From contig NC_011687.1 of the NCBI RefSeq assembly GCF_000150955.2, positions 372,001 to 436,000 of the forward strand: a stretch of 64,000 bases of DNA, written 5' to 3'. Source of the stretch: Phaeodactylum tricornutum CCAP 1055/1 (lineage: Eukaryota > Bacillariophyta > Bacillariophyceae > Surirellales > Neidiaceae). The position numbers were made by a program, and so were the translations under genes. Positions 63,296 through 64,000 of this stretch are shown one piece after another. Positions within the stretch are counted from its first letter, which is position 1. The number at the start of each line of letters is the position of its first letter. The notes below the pieces were generated by a model. The model did not search any database, had not been told where the DNA came from, and worked only from the letters and a program-made list of their open reading frames with translations.

Positions 63296-64000
63296 AGAAA
63301 ATCAGATCCGGGACATCATGACAAAGCGTTCAGATTCACTACACGGAAGCAATATTTGTCTGACCCGTCCACTCAGAGCAAGCGTGGAGAGGTTTTCAGC
63401 AAATTCCTATGATACAGTAACAAAGTAGATGCCAAATCAATCAGTCTCTTAGCTTTTTATGTGTATGTCTTTTAAGGAAATAATGTCGCTGTTCCAGACA
63501 GAAGCGGAAATGGTCGATTCGAGATAGTCTCGGTCACTCCTACCACTAGCCATTGCGGAAGCCACAGTACGTAGGCTCTCCTCTCTGGCATACAGGTCAC
63601 TGTTCGCGACAAAGCGTGGCACGATTAAGCGTAGACGTAAGGACCTAACCCCATCAGCTGAACATTTTGCAATGCTCTCTGACACAGTCTTGGACGGAAG
63701 AAGCTAGCTAGTCCAATGATCAATATCGCGGTTATGATTAAATACGAGGCGTTCTAGCCTATCAAGCCATACTAGCTAGCATCGTTTCGTTCGCAAATGA
63801 TCATTTCGGCCATCGTGAGAAAGGCCTTCGTTCGGTATAGATTCTCCGTGAATTCCGTATTGGGTGAGAAATTCTGCGAAGTTCTAGGCACGGTGGATAT
63901 TTTCAGCTCCAAACACGGTTTCGTGAAAGGCCTATCGATCCACAAGGCCTTCTTCGTTCGATCAGGGACTACTGCGACACGAAAAAACGTCAAAGAAGGA
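63296..64000. other. Right end of the window
   Basis: No confident gene. A perfect 10-bp inverted repeat (GCTAGCTAGT at 63703-63712, ACTAGCTAGC at 63771-63780) encloses 58 bp. From 63797 a plus-strand frame with an ATG stays open for 68 codons to the window edge, and a minus-strand frame is also open there; neither is recognisable. Confidence 0.35.

Noticed and set aside
1-64000. tRNA, rRNA or CRISPR
   Set aside because: I looked for T-loop-like GGTTCRANNCC with a foldable context and for regularly spaced repeats, and found none convincing.

Overview
The window looks like nuclear DNA of a diatom. Phaeodactylum tricornutum or a close relative is my inference, because no organism label is given. 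Pointers are a DGD1-type galactolipid synthase (a plastid pathway), a Ty1/copia element resembling the diatom CoDi groups, dense intron-poor genes on both strands, short GT-AG introns (62-199 bp), and a mix of animal-like signalling genes (two-pore channel, soluble adenylyl cyclase) with algal ones. I resolve 19 confident host protein genes, one whole-looking LTR retrotransposon, and several small or uncertain ORFs. Seven genes are spliced; their exons were joined by matching splice sites, reading phase and family alignment. No rRNA, tRNA or CRISPR was recognised.

Layout. 1-2.1 kb: two-pore cation channel, running off the left edge. 2.5-9.1 kb: intact-looking copia element on the minus strand with near-identical LTRs and a 5-bp target duplication. 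9.4-13.5 kb: soluble adenylyl cyclase-like gene. 13.7-17.1 kb: cationic amino acid transporter and ribosomal protein L7, both minus. 17.6-20.2 kb: DGDG synthase. 20.4-23.6 kb: a very unusual fusion of a SnoaL-like domain, three thioredoxin-fold repeats and TIP41. 24.1-29.2 kb: tandem GT90 glycosyltransferases with a homogenised 3' end. 30.3-34.7 kb: Alba protein and Sac1-type phosphoinositide phosphatase, divergent. 34.8-37.4 kb: SDF2-like ER protein and a sulfotransferase-like membrane protein, divergent. 37.4-41.5 kb: OSCA/CSC1 channel and HIT protein, both minus. 41.5-45 kb: gene-poor. 45-52.5 kb: prohibitin and RRP5, divergent. 52.5-55.8 kb: copper-type P1B ATPase. 57-64 kb: small ORFs, a second prohibitin, and a class II-like histone deacetylase.

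These are independent eukaryotic genes rather than operons, so shared function cannot be read from order. Themes do recur: ion and second-messenger signalling (channel, cyclase, OSCA, Sac1, TIP41), the secretory pathway (two GT90s, SDF2, sulfotransferase, Sac1) and ribosome production (L7, RRP5). Three signals cut across the annotation: a 9-mer TGACTGTGA found eight times outside coding exons, three small proteins sharing a C-terminal helix, and two paralogue pairs (GT90, prohibitin) that are more alike than expected over all or part of their length.
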